A DNA stretch of 64,000 nucleotides from Citrobacter gillenii (GCF_013337685.1 NZ_SUQN01000010.1:56514-120513), one strand, 5' to 3'; counted from the first letter of the stretch, positions 28,609-43,298 are shown. Notes: generated from the letters alone by a model not told the origin. Numbers and translations are program-made.

Positions 28609-29634
28609 TTACGTCAGTGCCCGGGTGGTGCCCCGAATAATGAGTTCACAGTCCAGTAAACGTGACCCGCTGCTGACATTTTGCCCCTGGAGTTGATCGA
28701 GCAGTAACAGCATAGCCTCACGTCCGATATCGAAACGCGGCTGTGCGACGGTTGTCAGCGGTGGATCACAATATTCCGTCAGTGAAATGTTATCAAAGCC
28801 AATAATCGACAGGTCGTCAGGCACTTTCAGTCCCTGGCGTTTGGCGTAGGAAAGTGCGCCCAGCGCCATGACGTCGCTGTGGCAAAAGACGGCTGTCGGT
28901 GGTTGAGGCTGTTCAAGCAGTTGTTTTAGCGCGTTAGCCCCCGCTTCGTAGGTAAAATCGCCGCGCGCAATAAAATGCGGATCGACGGTAATCCCACTGC
29001 GACGTAACGCCTGAACGTAACCTTGCAGGCGATAGTGGCACAGTGGCATATCTTCTGGTCCGGCGATACAGCCGATGCGTTTGTGCCCCAACTCCAGCAG
29101 ATAGTTCATCGCGTTAAAGGCGGCGGTGAGGTTATCAATGTGAACGGTGGGCAGTTCCAGCTCAGGCGCGAACTCATTGGACATCACCATCGGCGGTAAA
29201 TTGCGCTGTTCTTCTACGCTGGCATCAAATGGCAGGCGTGAGCTGAGCAGCACCATGCCGTCAATTTGCTTGGTAATAATGAGGTTAAGAAAGGTCTTTT
29301 CCTGCTGGTTCTGATGCGCGCAATCGCCGATCAGCACCAGATAACCCTGCTCGGCGGCGGTGACTTCTATGCCGCGAATGACTTCGCTGAAAAAGGGATC
29401 GCAAATATCCGGGACGATGACCAGGATGGTACGTGATTCATTACGCTTAACGTTGCGGCCCATTGACTGCGGTAAATATCCTACTTCCAGAGCGGCCTGC
29501 TCAACCTTGTTACGGGTTGATTGAGAGACTTTGTCTGGATTCATCAATGCACGGGAAACGGTTGCCGTGGAGACCTTCGCCTTCAGGGCAACATCTTTCA
29601 TCGTTGCGGCAGTGACCTGCTTGTTCGGTTTCAC
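28609..29634 (-). CDS. cytR: CytR, nucleoside-catabolism repressor (LacI family)
   Basis: 341 aa. The N-terminal LacI-type helix-turn-helix (M-K-D-V-A-L-K-A-K-V-S-T-A-T-V-S-R-A-L) is followed by a periplasmic-binding-protein fold that senses cytidine. CytR represses nucleoside uptake and breakdown genes together with CRP. Start is GTG 29634 with GGAGAAAGA just upstream. It sits between priA and ftsN in the same direction, as in E. coli. Confidence 0.96.
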   Translation of the reverse strand: MKPNKQVTAATMKDVALKAKVSTATVSRALMNPDKVSQSTRNKVEQAALEVGYLPQSMGRNVKRNESRTILVIVPDICDPFFSEVIRGIEVTAAEQGYLVLIGDCAHQNQQEKTFLNLIITKQIDGMVLLSSRLPFDASVEEQRNLPPMVMSNEFAPELELPTVHIDNLTAAFNAMNYLLELGHKRIGCIAGPEDMPLCHYRLQGYVQALRRSGITVDPHFIARGDFTYEAGANALKQLLEQPQPPTAVFCHSDVMALGALSYAKRQGLKVPDDLSIIGFDNISLTEYCDPPLTTVAQPRFDIGREAMLLLLDQLQGQNVSSGSRLLDCELIIRGTTRALT

Positions 29635-29790
29635 TCTTTCTCCTCGCCAGGGCGCTGCTGGAGCAGCTCTGTCCCTGGGTAACCTTCATCTGAAACATTT
29701 TTATCAGATAGTGAATCGAAGCAGTTACAGAATTTTCATAAAAAGTGTGATGGATATTTAATTTTACGATCCGCCTCGCATCATGAGGGC

Positions 29791-32052
<2,262 letters not shown>

Positions 32053-32137
32053 TCAGTTTGCATGAGCAGGCTAATTTCTGTATGATTCGCCGCCTTTGAT
32101 GCAAATTGATTGCGTCAAATACTGACCATTACCCGAG

Positions 32138-32241
32138 AGTTTCGCGCAGCTGGAAGGCGGCAAGCGAGCGAATCTCTGGGAGCATAGTGAACTATGTGAC
32201 CAGAGTGAGTGAACGCAGGCAACGCATCAGCAGTGTGAAAG
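32138..32241. repeat. Structured enterobacterial intergenic repeat, copy B (inverted)
   Basis: Reverse-oriented relative of the repeat at 17063-17166. Inner stem CATAGT/ACTATG (32183-32196) and outer stem CTCTGG/CCAGAG (32174-32205) are both perfect, although their bases differ from copy A. It fills most of the 332-base priA-rpmE gap. Confidence 0.8.
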
Positions 32242-32537
<296 letters not shown>

Positions 32538-32552
32538 GTTTTTTGCTGTCGG

Positions 32553-32579
32553 AAAAAAGCGCCGTAAGGCGCTTTTTTT
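32553..32579 (+). terminator. rpmE terminator
   Basis: AGCGCC, loop GTAA, GGCGCT, preceded by six A and followed by seven T. Confidence 0.93.
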
Positions 32580-32873
32580 GTACCTGTGAATCAGTGCTGA
32601 AATATGTATGCTTGCGGTGAATGTAAAACCAATGCATAAATAAAACGGCGTTTTTATTTTATCGGTAAAATGTTTCTATTGGTGATCTTTATCGTTTTTA
32701 TCTTTACGTCTTTGCCACTGATTTGAGTTTTTGGCAAAATTTAAAAGGTTTTGTCCCTCCAGCTTAAATACAATTTTTGGGAAATCTAAAATTATTCATA
32801 GATCCAATTTGATTATCCTTTTTAGGGAGGTCATATGGATTCATTCCTTAATTGTTTATGGGAAGGGACGTTT
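32580..32873. promoter_or_regulatory. A/T-rich upstream region of the KdgM-like gene
   Basis: About 290 bases with long A/T stretches. A possible KdgR-like half-site AAAATGTTTC lies at 32667-32676, but no full palindrome is seen. AGGGAGG at 32824-32830 stands before a second in-frame ATG at 32835. Confidence 0.35.
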
Positions 32874-33554
32874 ATGAAATTAAACTCCGCATTATTACTT
32901 ATTCCATTATTCTCTGCAGCTGCACACGCAGGTTATGTTGATTACCGCCATGAATATTATGACGATGGCCGTAACTATGACCGTGTTTATATGTCTCACC
33001 GTTTTGCTACCGGTTTTGGTGTGGCAGTCGAAGCTATCTCACGTTCCGATGACTCGCAATCGAATGATGCGTGGAACAATATGGAAAGTAACGGCAACGA
33101 GTATACAGCAAGCTATCAATTTACTTCGCAGGGGCTTACCTGGCAGCCGGGTATTGCAATCGAGACTGGCGATAACATCACGATTTATAAGCCTTATATT
33201 CGCGTGCAGTATAACATCAATGACAACTGGTGGACCGCGTTCCGCTATCGTCAAGAGTACATGCGTAGAAACACGGAGGGTAAAGATGACCGTATGGTTT
33301 ATCGCCCTGAAGCCTGGGTTGGTTATAACATCAATAACTGGATGTTTGAACTGAACGGCATTTATAAAATTGCCGATAGTGAAGATTTATATAACAACAA
33401 AAGCGAAGATTATGAGTATAACTTCCGGGTTGCTTATAACATAGGTTCCTGGGTTCCTTTTGTTGAAATCGGTAATGTTTCATCAGGTTATAACACAACA
33501 ACGACAGACGATCGTCAGACCCGTTATCGTGTCGGTCTCGGTTATAACTTCTGA
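32874..33554 (+). CDS. KdgM-family oligogalacturonate-type outer-membrane porin
   Basis: 226 aa. Signal peptide of 19 residues ending A-A-A-H-A, then Y-V-D-Y-R-H-E, the typical opening of mature KdgM/NanC porins, alternating beta strands for a 12-strand barrel, and a C-terminal Y-N-F for outer-membrane insertion. KdgM and NanC let acidic oligosaccharides through. The start at 32874 (AAGGGA six bases upstream) places the signal peptide at the N-terminus; ATG 32835 also has a strong AGGGAGG and would add 13 residues. The adjacent GPH symporter suggests joint uptake of a uronic-acid-type sugar. It replaces E. coli yiiX at this place. Confidence 0.85.
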   Translation: MKLNSALLLIPLFSAAAHAGYVDYRHEYYDDGRNYDRVYMSHRFATGFGVAVEAISRSDDSQSNDAWNNMESNGNEYTASYQFTSQGLTWQPGIAIETGDNITIYKPYIRVQYNINDNWWTAFRYRQEYMRRNTEGKDDRMVYRPEAWVGYNINNWMFELNGIYKIADSEDLYNNKSEDYEYNFRVAYNIGSWVPFVEIGNVSSGYNTTTTDDRQTRYRVGLGYNF

Positions 33555-33643
33555 TCGCTAATACTCTTCTCATCGGTTTATTACGCTGAGTATCGGGATA
33601 TAAGCATAATTTGCGTGAATAGTGTATCTAAGGAGTTGACATC

Positions 33644-35068
33644 ATGTCCAATGATGGAACTATGATTAGAAGCAATAGCAGTATTGCCGTCAGACCTTTC
33701 GGATTCAGAGATAAAATTGGTTATTTATGTGGTGACCTGGGAACCTGTTTTATTCTTGGGTTAGTGAATAGCTTTTTAATGATTTATTACACCAACGTAC
33801 TCGGTGTTTCTGGCGTTATTGTTGGCTCACTTTATTTTGTGACCAAACTCTTTGATGCGTTTGTCGATGTTGGCGTAGGGCGCTTATGTGATACGTCTAA
33901 ACTGACGGCGTACGGGCGTTTTAACCCTTGGGTACGCCGCATGAAGTATCCATTCTGTATCATTGCGGTCGTCCTGTTTCTGCCGTTTGTACAAGACTTT
34001 TCTTATACGGCGAAAATTATCTACATCTGCGTATCCTATTTCATTTACGGCTCACTGCTATCGACTGTGAGTATTCCTTATGGTGCCATGTCTGCGGCGA
34101 TTAGCTCTAACCCGGAAGATCGCGTATCGCTTTCAACCTACCGCAGCGTTGGGTCCGCAATCGGCGGCGGGGCAACCGGCTTTTTTATTCCTATCCTGAT
34201 GTACACCACTCTGGTGGACGGAAGCCAGGTGATTTCCGGGCAGCACTTCTTCTGGATCGCCATTGGTTGCGCAATACTGGGCTTTATCTTTTTAACGCTG
34301 ACCTGCCATTTAACGACGGAACGCGTGCGGGTGGAAAAAAAAGATAGCATGCCCGTGTCGGTGCTTCTGAAAGGGTTGATACGCAATAAAGCATTGATTG
34401 TTTTAGTTGTTGTGGATCTGCTGATCGTGATTAATCAGGGGCTTTCCGGCACCAATATGACCTATCTGTTTAATGACTATTTCCACAATAAAGAGGCGAT
34501 GTCTGTCGCGTTACTGTTTACCTTTGGTTCCTTGATTTTGCTGGCACCCTCGGCATCCTGGCTCACGAAGCGATTTGGTAAGAAAGAAGCCAGCGTAGGT
34601 GCGCTGCTCTTTTCGGTGGTCATGTACGTGATCATGTACTTTACCCATATCACCGACGCGAAAGTCTATTTGGTTTTCCTGTTCCTGGCGACGCTGGGGG
34701 CGGGGTTATTCAACCTGATGATTTGGGCGTTCATGACCGATGTTTGCGACTACCACCAGTATGTCACCGGCGATCGTGAGGATGGTACCGTTTATGGCGT
34801 GAACTTCTTTGCCCGCAAGGTGGGTCAGGCGTGCGCAGGGGCCATTGGCGGCTTTATGCTGGCGATCATTGGTTATCAATCGTCATCAACCGGCGGTGCG
34901 GTGCAAACCAGCATTGTGCAGGAAAATATTTATACGATGGCGAATCTCTTGCCGGCTTTATGCCTGTTTTTGGCGGCGGTCGTGCTGATTTATTTCTATC
35001 CGTTGAACCGTAAAGAAACGCTCAAAATGGAAGAAACATTGAATAAGCTTAATGGTATTAGTAAGTAA
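33644..35068 (+). CDS. GPH-family sugar:cation symporter
   Basis: 474 aa, about 12 membrane helices. It belongs to the glycoside-pentoside-hexuronide family (MelB, YicJ, TogT relatives): G-F-R-D-K-I-G-Y-L-C-G-D-L-G at the N-terminus and D-A-F-V-D-V-G-V-G-R (helix II Asp pair, cation site) are characteristic, as is the F-M-T-D-V-C-D-Y motif in the second half. Start 33644 has AAGGAG eight bases upstream. With the KdgM-like porin 89 bases upstream it looks like a two-gene uptake route for a short oligosaccharide, perhaps galacturonide-type; no degrading enzyme is beside it. Confidence 0.85.
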   Translation: MSNDGTMIRSNSSIAVRPFGFRDKIGYLCGDLGTCFILGLVNSFLMIYYTNVLGVSGVIVGSLYFVTKLFDAFVDVGVGRLCDTSKLTAYGRFNPWVRRMKYPFCIIAVVLFLPFVQDFSYTAKIIYICVSYFIYGSLLSTVSIPYGAMSAAISSNPEDRVSLSTYRSVGSAIGGGATGFFIPILMYTTLVDGSQVISGQHFFWIAIGCAILGFIFLTLTCHLTTERVRVEKKDSMPVSVLLKGLIRNKALIVLVVVDLLIVINQGLSGTNMTYLFNDYFHNKEAMSVALLFTFGSLILLAPSASWLTKRFGKKEASVGALLFSVVMYVIMYFTHITDAKVYLVFLFLATLGAGLFNLMIWAFMTDVCDYHQYVTGDREDGTVYGVNFFARKVGQACAGAIGGFMLAIIGYQSSSTGGAVQTSIVQENIYTMANLLPALCLFLAAVVLIYFYPLNRKETLKMEETLNKLNGISK

Positions 35069-35118
35069 CCTTGTGAAGGTATGAGGCTCTGTATCGCGCG
35101 TTATGCGTTAGGAGAAAC

Positions 35119-35162
35119 AGGATGAGAAGAGGCGGGAGCAGTCCCGCGTCTTCTCATCTTTT
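35119..35162 (+). terminator. Terminator of the porin-symporter unit
   Basis: GATGAGAAGA-GGCGGGA, loop GCAG, TCCCGCG-TCTTCTCATC, then TTTT: a stem of about 17 pairs, lying before the metJ stop. Confidence 0.92.
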
Positions 35163-35188
35163 GCAACGTCAGCCGCCGTTTTAACTAG

Positions 35189-35506
35189 TTAGTACTCCCA
35201 CGTCTCCGGGTTGATCCCCAGTTCACGCATAATTACCTTGGCTTCTTCCGGGATTTCATCACTGCGCTCTTTGCGCAGATCGTCATCGTTGGGTAACGGT
35301 TGTCCGGTAAAGGCATGCAGAAACGCTTCACACAGCAGTTCGCTGTTGGTGGCGTGGCGCAGGTTGTTCACCTGACGACGCGTGCGTTCATCGGTAAGGA
35401 TCTTTAACACCTTCAGAGGAATGGAAACCGTAATCTTTTTGACTTGCTCACTCTTCTTACCGTGCTCAGCGTATGGGCTGATATATTCGCCGCTCCATTC
35501 AGCCAT
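35189..35506 (-). CDS. metJ: MetJ, methionine repressor
   Basis: 105 aa from M-A-E-W-S-G-E-Y, identical in length to E. coli MetJ; longer in-frame starts upstream lie in the regulatory region and are not conserved. A ribbon-helix-helix protein: K-K-I-T-V-S-I-P-L is the DNA-binding beta strand. With S-adenosylmethionine as corepressor it binds tandem eight-base met boxes, present before metB and metF. Divergent from metBL. Confidence 0.97.
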   Translation of the reverse strand: MAEWSGEYISPYAEHGKKSEQVKKITVSIPLKVLKILTDERTRRQVNNLRHATNSELLCEAFLHAFTGQPLPNDDDLRKERSDEIPEEAKVIMRELGINPETWEY

Positions 35507-35678
35507 GAGATACTTAATCCTCTTTGTCATTAAATTTGAGGCCAGAACCTGAGCCCGGACCATAACTGTGCGTAGTTTATCGTAGTGGCGCGGCCCTGAC
35601 ACGAAGTTAGCCGACGCAGATGTACGCTAATGCATATAATTTTAACGGCTATTTTGAATTTGCTCAATCTATACGCAA

Positions 35679-35710
35679 AGAAGTTTAGATGTCCAGATGT
35701 ATTGACGGCT
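35679..35710. promoter_or_regulatory. MetJ operator (met boxes) between metJ and metB
   Basis: Tandem eight-base units AGATGTCC (35687), AGATGTAT (35695) and TGACGGCT (35703), with a weak unit AAGAAGTT before them, against the consensus AGACGTCT. Placed to repress both metJ and metBL. Confidence 0.8.
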
Positions 35711-35771
35711 ATTGTAACAATGATTACTCTGGGGTCTGACTATTCACCGGCTCAGCCAGGAACTCCTCAAT

Positions 35772-36932
35772 ATGACGCGTAAACAGGCCACCATCGCAGT
35801 GCGTAGCGGATTAAATGACGACGAGCAGTACGGTTGCGTTGTCCCGCCGATTCACCTTTCAAGCACCTATAATTTTACCGGATTCAACGAGCCTCGGGCC
35901 CATGACTATTCACGTCGCGGTAACCCGACGCGTGATGTTGTCCAGCGTGCGCTGGCGGAGCTGGAAGGCGGTGCGGGCGCGGTGCTGACCAGTACCGGTA
36001 TGTCGGCAATTCATCTGGTAACTACGGTGTTCCTGAAGCCGGGCGACCTGCTAGTGGCGCCGCACGACTGTTACGGCGGCAGCTATCGCCTGTTTGACAG
36101 TCTGGCGAAGCGTGGGTGTTATCGCGTGCTGTTTGTCGATCAAGGCAATGAAGCCGCGCTGAAGGCCGCGTTGGCGGAGAAACCGACGTTGGTGCTGGTA
36201 GAAAGCCCAAGTAATCCGCTGTTACGCGTGGTCGATATTGCGAAAATCTGCCAGTTGGCGCGTGAGGCTGGCGCGGTAAGCGTCGTTGATAACACGTTTT
36301 TAAGCCCGGCACTGCAAAATCCACTGGCATTGGGCGCCGATCTGGTGTTGCATTCATGCACGAAATATTTAAATGGTCACTCAGATGTCGTGGCTGGCGT
36401 GGTGATTGCAAAAGATCCAGAACTGGTCACTGAGCTGGCATGGTGGGCGAATAATATCGGCGTCACCGGCGGCGCATTTGATAGTTATCTGCTGTTGCGC
36501 GGCCTGCGTACGCTATCACCTCGTATGGAGGTGGCACAACGCAACGCCCAGGCGATTGTCGACTATTTGCAAACCCAGCCGCTGGTGAAAAAACTGTATC
36601 ACCCGTCACTGCCGGATAATCAGGGGCATGAAATTGCCGCGCGTCAGCAAAAAGGCTTTGGCGCGATGTTGAGTTTTGAACTGGATGGTGATGAGCAAAC
36701 GCTGCGCGACTTCCTTGGCGGGTTATCATTGTTTACGCTGGCAGAATCACTGGGGGGCGTCGAAAGCCTGATCTCCCATGCCGCGACCATGACCCACGCG
36801 GGGATGGCACCAGAAGCACGTGCTGCTGCCGGCATTTCTGAGACGCTGCTGCGTATCTCCACCGGTATTGAAGATGGCGAAGATTTAATTGCCGACCTGG
36901 AAAATGGCTTCCGGGCTGCAAACAAGGGGTAA
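35772..36932 (+). CDS. metB: Cystathionine gamma-synthase
   Basis: 386 aa, the E. coli length. A cytosolic PLP enzyme that condenses O-succinylhomoserine with cysteine in methionine synthesis. The Cys/Met-metabolism PLP signature is complete: D-N-T-F-L-S-P (Asp contact), and the PLP Lys in H-S-C-T-K-Y-L-N-G-H. Start ATG 35772. Only two bases separate it from metL; both lie behind the MetJ operator. Confidence 0.98.
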   Translation: MTRKQATIAVRSGLNDDEQYGCVVPPIHLSSTYNFTGFNEPRAHDYSRRGNPTRDVVQRALAELEGGAGAVLTSTGMSAIHLVTTVFLKPGDLLVAPHDCYGGSYRLFDSLAKRGCYRVLFVDQGNEAALKAALAEKPTLVLVESPSNPLLRVVDIAKICQLAREAGAVSVVDNTFLSPALQNPLALGADLVLHSCTKYLNGHSDVVAGVVIAKDPELVTELAWWANNIGVTGGAFDSYLLLRGLRTLSPRMEVAQRNAQAIVDYLQTQPLVKKLYHPSLPDNQGHEIAARQQKGFGAMLSFELDGDEQTLRDFLGGLSLFTLAESLGGVESLISHAATMTHAGMAPEARAAAGISETLLRISTGIEDGEDLIADLENGFRAANKG

Positions 36933-36934
36933 AC

Positions 36935-39367
36935 ATGAGTGTGATTGCGCAGGCAGGGGCGAAGGGTCGTCAACTGCACAAATTTGGTGGTAGTAGTCTG
37001 GCTGACGTGAAATGTTATTTACGTGTCGCAGGCATTATGGCTGAGTACTCTCAGCCTGACGACATGATGGTTGTTTCCGCGGCGGGCAGTACCACTAACC
37101 AGTTGATTAGCTGGCTGAAGTTAAGCCAGACCGATCGCCTTTCTGCGCATCAGGTTCAGCAGGCGTTACGCCGCTATCAGAGCGAGCTTATTAGCGGTCT
37201 GTTACCACCAGACGTGGCCGATGGGCTGATTGGCGAGTTTATTCACGATCTGGAGCGTCTGGCCGGTTTACTCGACGGCGGCGTCAACGATACGGTTTAC
37301 GCTGAAGTAGTCGGGCATGGTGAAGTGTGGTCAGCGCGTCTGATGTCTGCCGTACTTAACCAGCAGGGTCTGGAATCTGCCTGGCTGGATGCGCGCGAGT
37401 TTTTGCGCGCGGAACGCGGCGCTCAACCGCAGGTGGATGAAGGCCTTTCGTATCCCTTACTGCAACAGCTGTTGGCGCAGCATCCGGGGAAACGCCTGGT
37501 GGTGACCGGATTTATCAGCCGCAGTAATGCGGGCGAAACGGTGCTGTTGGGGCGTAACGGTTCTGACTACTCCGCGACCCAGGTTGGCGCACTGGCGGGT
37601 GTTTCCCGCGTGACTATCTGGAGCGATGTCGCCGGGGTGTACAGCGCGGATCCGCGCAAAGTAAAAGATGCGTGTTTGCTGCCGTTGCTGCGCCTTGATG
37701 AAGCCAGCGAACTGGCGCGTCTGGCGGCACCGGTTCTCCATGCCCGTACCTTACAGCCGGTTTCCGGCAGCGATATTGATCTCCAGTTGCGCTGTAGCTA
37801 TACGCCGGAGCAAGGATCGACGCGCATTGAACGCGTGCTGGCTTCCGGTACCGGGGCGCGTATTGTCACCAGCCATGACGACGTTTGCCTGATTGAGTTC
37901 CAGGTGCCCACAGGTCAGGACTTTAAGCTGGCTTACAAAGATATCGACCAGATTTTAAAACGTGCACAGGTGCGTCCGCTGGCGGTGGGTGTGCATCCTG
38001 ATCGCCAACTGCTGCAATTTTGCTACACCTCTGAAGTTGCTGACGGCGCGCTGAAAATTCTTGATGAAGCAGGCCTGCCGGGCGAGCTGCGTTTGCGTCA
38101 AGGCCTGGCGTTGGTGGCGATGGTGGGTGCTGGGGTGACGCGTAACCCGCTGCACTGCCACCGTTTCTGGCAACAACTGAAGGGGCAGCCGGTTGAGTTT
38201 ACCTGGCAGTCAGAAGAGGGTATCAGCCTGGTTGCCGTACTGCGTACTGGCCCGACCGAAAGCCTGATCCAGGGTCTGCACCAGTCAATTTTCCGCGCTG
38301 AAAAACGCATCGGCCTGGTGCTGTTTGGCAAGGGGAATATCGGTTCTCGCTGGCTGGAGCTGTTTGCCCGTGAGCAGAGCACGCTGTCTGCGCGTACCGG
38401 TTTTGAATTCGTGCTGGCAGGCGTGGTGGATAGCCGCCGTAGCCTGCTAAATTACGAAGGACTGGACGCCAGCCGCGCGTTAGCCTTCTTTGATGATGAA
38501 GCGGTAGAGCAGGATGAAGAATCCTTGTTCCTGTGGATGCGCGCGCACCCGTATGACGATTTAGTCGTGCTGGACGTCACCGCCAGTGAACAACTGGCGG
38601 ATCAGTATCTGGATTTCGCCAGCCACGGTTTTCACGTGATTAGCGCCAATAAACTGGCTGGCGCAAGCACGAGTAATAAGTATCGCCAAATCCACGACGC
38701 CTTTGAGAAAACCGGTCGTCACTGGCTGTATAACGCCACTGTCGGTGCCGGATTGCCGATCAATCATACCGTACGGGATCTGATTGACAGCGGAGACACC
38801 ATTTTGTCGATCAGCGGGATCTTCTCCGGCACGCTGTCGTGGCTGTTCCTGCAATTTGACGGTTCTGTTCCGTTTACCGATCTGGTGGATCAGGCGTGGC
38901 AGCAGGGGCTGACCGAGCCAGACCCGCGCGTTGACCTTTCTGGTAAAGATGTGATGCGCAAGCTGGTGATCCTGGCGCGTGAAGCGGGTTACGACATCGA
39001 GCCGGACCAGGTTCGCGTGGAGTCACTGGTACCTGCGCACTGTGAAGAAGGCTCTATTGACCATTTCTTTGAAAATGGCGATGAGCTGAATGAGCAGATG
39101 GTTCAGCGGCTGGAGGCCGCCCGTGAAATGGGGCTGGTACTGCGCTACGTGGCACGTTTCGATGCCAACGGCAAAGCGCGTGTGGGGGTGGAAGCGGTTC
39201 GCCCTGAACACCCGCTGGCGGCGCTGCTGCCGTGCGATAACGTGTTCGCCATCGAAAGCCGCTGGTACCGCGATAACCCGCTGGTGATCCGTGGGCCGGG
39301 GGCGGGTCGTGATGTGACCGCCGGGGCGATTCAGTCGGATATTAATCGTCTGGCGCAGTTGCTGTAG
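36935..39367 (+). CDS. metL: Bifunctional aspartokinase II / homoserine dehydrogenase II
   Basis: 810 aa, the E. coli length. The N-terminal aspartokinase domain opens with H-K-F-G-G-S-S-L-A-D and has G-R-N-G-S-D-Y-S-A-T; a degenerate ACT-like linker follows (about 300-450), then homoserine dehydrogenase with L-F-G-K-G-N-I-G (NADP loop, about 464-471) and S-A-N-K-L-A. It supplies homoserine for methionine and, unlike ThrA, is repressed by methionine rather than feedback-inhibited. Second gene of metBL. Confidence 0.98.
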   Translation: MSVIAQAGAKGRQLHKFGGSSLADVKCYLRVAGIMAEYSQPDDMMVVSAAGSTTNQLISWLKLSQTDRLSAHQVQQALRRYQSELISGLLPPDVADGLIGEFIHDLERLAGLLDGGVNDTVYAEVVGHGEVWSARLMSAVLNQQGLESAWLDAREFLRAERGAQPQVDEGLSYPLLQQLLAQHPGKRLVVTGFISRSNAGETVLLGRNGSDYSATQVGALAGVSRVTIWSDVAGVYSADPRKVKDACLLPLLRLDEASELARLAAPVLHARTLQPVSGSDIDLQLRCSYTPEQGSTRIERVLASGTGARIVTSHDDVCLIEFQVPTGQDFKLAYKDIDQILKRAQVRPLAVGVHPDRQLLQFCYTSEVADGALKILDEAGLPGELRLRQGLALVAMVGAGVTRNPLHCHRFWQQLKGQPVEFTWQSEEGISLVAVLRTGPTESLIQGLHQSIFRAEKRIGLVLFGKGNIGSRWLELFAREQSTLSARTGFEFVLAGVVDSRRSLLNYEGLDASRALAFFDDEAVEQDEESLFLWMRAHPYDDLVVLDVTASEQLADQYLDFASHGFHVISANKLAGASTSNKYRQIHDAFEKTGRHWLYNATVGAGLPINHTVRDLIDSGDTILSISGIFSGTLSWLFLQFDGSVPFTDLVDQAWQQGLTEPDPRVDLSGKDVMRKLVILAREAGYDIEPDQVRVESLVPAHCEEGSIDHFFENGDELNEQMVQRLEAAREMGLVLRYVARFDANGKARVGVEAVRPEHPLAALLPCDNVFAIESRWYRDNPLVIRGPGAGRDVTAGAIQSDINRLAQLL

Positions 39368-39375
39368 GGTGTGTG

Positions 39376-39464
39376 TTGCCGGATGGCGCTACGCTTATCC
39401 GGCCTACGTAGTAAGGGTAATGCCGTGTAGGCCGGATAAGATGCGCAAGCATCGCCATCCGGCA
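39376..39464. repeat. Paired REP elements (BIME) after metL
   Basis: Two inverted units, 39376-39408 and 39426-39464, both with GGATGGCG / TTATCCGGCCTAC arms. Confidence 0.9.
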
Positions 39465-39467
39465 TCT

Positions 39468-39555
39468 TTACTGTTTCGCAAACACCTCTTTTGCGGCGAA
39501 CAGCCCGTTCAGCGCAGCGGCAATGTGCACCTTTAGCTGCGGTGTGGCGTTACCT
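39468..39555 (-). pseudogene. C-terminal remnant of a carboxymuconolactone-decarboxylase-like gene
   Basis: Reading leftward, about 28 codons G-N-A-T-P-Q-L-K-V-H-I-A-A-A-L-N-G then ending K-Q and TAA (39470-39468). The T-P-x-x-L-K-x-H-I-x-x-A-L pattern resembles the C-terminal part of carboxymuconolactone decarboxylase family proteins. The rest is missing: the sequence changes abruptly at about 39555 into a LysR fragment of opposite orientation. The family call is from a short segment and is tentative. Confidence 0.5.
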
Positions 39556-39881
39556 AACGCGCCAGGTGCGGCGTGGAAAACTGGACGCGGCTAGTGTGGC
39601 GCTGCCGCTGGAGGCTACTGGACTCACCGTGATCCCGCTCGCCTGTCTGTATTGAAGAGCCGCTGGAGTATGATGTTCTGCTCGCGCGTATTGCACGTGG
39701 CGAGGGGGTGAGCCTGTTTCCGGCATCGTTTGCAGCTATCCAGCGGCAGGGAGTGGTTTTTCGTCCGCTATGCGACACGGAATTGTGCATCACTGTCGGA
39801 CTGATATTACCGCCTGAACAAGAATCTCGCCTGCAATGGCTTCCTTCATTACTCTCGGCGTCCTTCCTTTCTGCACGCTAA
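39553..39881 (+). pseudogene. C-terminal remnant of a LysR-family regulator, frameshifted
   Basis: About 108 codons of a LysR substrate-binding domain without its DNA-binding half. One frame gives L-T-R-Q-V-R-R-G-K-L-D-A-A-S-V-A-L-P-L-E and on to V-I-P-L-A; at about 39645-39655 the frame changes and continues as E-E-P-L-E-Y-D-V-L-L-A-R, then G-E-G-V-S-L-F-P-A to a stop at 39881. These are typical LysR effector-domain phrases. There is no start codon or HTH upstream; only REP units and the decarboxylase-like remnant are found. Confidence 0.75.
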
Positions 39882-39965
39882 AGTGAATTATTTTCATCTT
39901 CACTGAGTATTCCTCACCTTTCACGATGATTTTTATGTTGACGTTACGGCGCTTTTCCGTCATTT

Positions 39966-39997
39966 TTACATCTAGACGTCTAAACGTATAGCAGTTC
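39966..39997. promoter_or_regulatory. MetJ operator (met boxes) of metF
   Basis: A perfect AGACGTCT at 39974-39981, with TTACATCT before it and AAACGTAT and AGCAGTTC after it in eight-base register, about 45-70 bases upstream of metF. Confidence 0.85.
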
Positions 39998-40035
39998 ACA
40001 ACACAACATATAACGACAAAAGATTGATGAGGTAA

Positions 40036-40926
<891 letters not shown>

Positions 40927-40936
40927 TTGTAACATC

Positions 40937-40958
40937 AGCCCTCTACGGAGGGCTTTTT
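40937..40958 (+). terminator. metF terminator
   Basis: AGCCCTC, loop TACG, GAGGGCT, then TTTT. Confidence 0.92.
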
Positions 40959-41093
40959 GTTGATCATTTTGATCTACATCTCTGTAACTAAAAATATAAA
41001 AGGATTTAGCTATCGAATCTGTGGGTTTTTTCGACTATATCTTATCTCTGGTGGTGTATATCGTAGCTAGAACACTGTAAAGGGAGCATATAG

Positions 41094-43274
<2,181 letters not shown>

Positions 43275-43298
43275 AGCAAGAGGCCGGATGGCATACAG

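Noticed and set aside
40998..41040. OxyR site upstream of katG
   Set aside because: CTAT motifs are present, but their 25-base separation does not fit the ATAG-N7-CTAT-type tetramer consensus; left unannotated although regulation by OxyR is likely from E. coli.
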